Below are positions 63,357 through 64,000 of a stretch of 64,000 nt of DNA, piece by piece (within the stretch, counting starts at the first letter, position 1; every line of letters starts with the position of its first letter). Position numbers and translations under genes: made by a program. The notes beneath the pieces were generated by a model. That model was given only the letters and a program-made list of their open reading frames with translations, did no database searches and had not been told where the DNA came from. This DNA comes from an uncultured Maricaulis sp. (GTDB lineage: Bacteria; Pseudomonadota; Alphaproteobacteria; Caulobacterales; Maricaulaceae): positions 124,001 through 188,000 of the forward strand of contig NZ_CAMYLS010000020.1 in NCBI RefSeq assembly GCF_947259345.1. Reading direction: 5' to 3'.

Positions 63357-64000
63357 TCAGGAATCGCGGCTAGCCAACCAGTCTTCAAGCCAGCGGATGT
63401 GATAGTTTCCGCTCACGAAATCCGCTTCCTCGAGCAGTTCGAGGAAAATCGGGATCGTGGTTTCCACGCCGCCGACGACCATTTCTTCCAGCGAACGACG
63501 CAGCCGCAGGAGCGCTTCTTCGCGCGTGCGACCATGCACGATCAGCTTGCCGATCAGGCTGTCATAATATGGCGGAATTCGATAGCCGGCATAGAGGGCC
63601 GAATCGAGGCGAACGCCGAGCCCGCCCGGAGCATGAAAGTCGCTGACCGTGCCGGGCGAGGGCGCGAAGGTGCGCGCATTCTCGGCATTGATCCGGCATT
63701 CGATAGCCCAGCCTTCGAACTTTACGTCGCTCTGCTTGATATCCAGCGGCTGGCCATCGGCGACGCGAATCTGTTCGCGCACCAGATCGATACCGGTGAT
63801 CATCTCGGTAACCGGGTGTTCGACCTGCAGGCGTGTATTCATTTCGATGAAGTAGAACTCGCCATTTTCCCACAAGAATTCGATCGTGCCGACGCCGCGA
63901 TAGCCGATCGCTTCGATAGCGCGGCGGACAACATCACCGATCTTCTTGCGGTCTTCGTCATTGAGGGCCGGCGAGGGCGCTTCTTCGAGGATTTTCTGGT
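63357..64000 (-). CDS. accC: Biotin carboxylase of acetyl-CoA carboxylase, N-terminus beyond the window
   Basis: The frame is open at 64000, and 214 residues from the C-terminal side are present. The ATP-grasp motif [17 protein letters not shown], with the catalytic Glu and Arg, is followed by AIECRINAE and the C-terminal subdomain ([20 protein letters not shown]). The residues before it ([21 protein letters not shown]) continue the domain to the edge. AccC carboxylates biotin on AccB for malonyl-CoA synthesis, the precursor used by FabD. accB is expected just upstream, outside the window. Confidence 0.96.
   Translation of the reverse strand, partial: QKILEEAPSPALNDEDRKKIGDVVRRAIEAIGYRGVGTIEFLWENGEFYFIEMNTRLQVEHPVTEMITGIDLVREQIRVADGQPLDIKQSDVKFEGWAIECRINAENARTFAPSPGTVSDFHAPGGLGVRLDSALYAGYRIPPYYDSLIGKLIVHGRTREEALLRLRRSLEEMVVGGVETTIPIFLELLEEADFVSGNYHIRWLEDWLASRDS

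Overview
The window is ordinary chromosomal DNA of a stalked or dimorphic-type alphaproteobacterium, most likely a Maricaulis-like member of the Maricaulales/Caulobacterales. The reasons are high G+C coding bias throughout, a biotin carboxylase, NDUFA12-like and DUF2155 genes close together, a Caulobacter-type short flagellin, a GTG-started DUF2066 gene next to hda, and the gene orders radA-cvpA-purF-SDR, lptF-lptG-lptD-surA-pdxA-rsmA and hda-ppk-ppx. The assignment is inferred from gene content and remembered gene order, not from a search. No rRNA, tRNA, CRISPR array, insertion sequence or prophage was seen.

Layout. 1-5.5 kb (minus strand): a truncated GNAT acetyltransferase, an SDR oxidoreductase, purF, cvpA, radA and a small secreted protein. 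5.6-9.6 kb (minus): alr and dnaB, then, behind a terminator, the rpsF-rpsR-rplI ribosomal operon. Three DnaA-box-like sequences lie just upstream of dnaB. 9.9-16.2 kb (plus): the fatty acid cluster fabD, a small membrane protein, fabG, acpP and fabF, followed by mltG, yicC and gmk. 16.2-23.9 kb (minus): an envelope-biogenesis run transcribed lptF, lptG, lptD, surA, pdxA, rsmA. 24-31 kb: pepA, holC, two tandem I78 protease-inhibitor lipoproteins, two small minus-strand ORFs, an ABC-F ATPase, an M28 peptidase with a membrane partner, and ndk. 31-39.8 kb is more accessory: a LysE exporter, an S41 peptidase facing a ToxR/CadC-like regulator, an adenine-deaminase-type enzyme, an exported pentapeptide-repeat protein, arfB, and a TetR gene divergent from an NmrA-like/DUF1772 pair across two strong dyads.

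39.8-49 kb: purM-purN facing DUF2066-hda-ppk-ppx (purine synthesis next to replication control and polyphosphate metabolism), an AT-richer orphan ORF, and rnd. 49-53 kb: a lipid-remodelling operon (TetR, two PlsC-type acyltransferases, an LplT-like transporter) behind two copies of one operator dyad. 53-56.6 kb: an isolated flagellin, a repeat element, an unassigned stem-rich stretch, and aspS. 56.6-61.6 kb: two more exported pentapeptide-repeat proteins and a 979-residue protein that is collinear with class II ribonucleotide reductase but appears to lack its catalytic loops. 61.8-64 kb: an NDUFA12-like complex I protein, a DUF2155 protein, aat, and the C-terminal part of accC.

Most genes are housekeeping, packed with 4-bp ATGA or TGATG overlaps that imply translational coupling. 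The points most worth following are the degenerate NrdJ-like protein, the cysteine-framed exported pentapeptide-repeat family (three members here), the two TetR regulons with readable operators, the DnaA boxes at dnaB, and the structured stretch before aspS.
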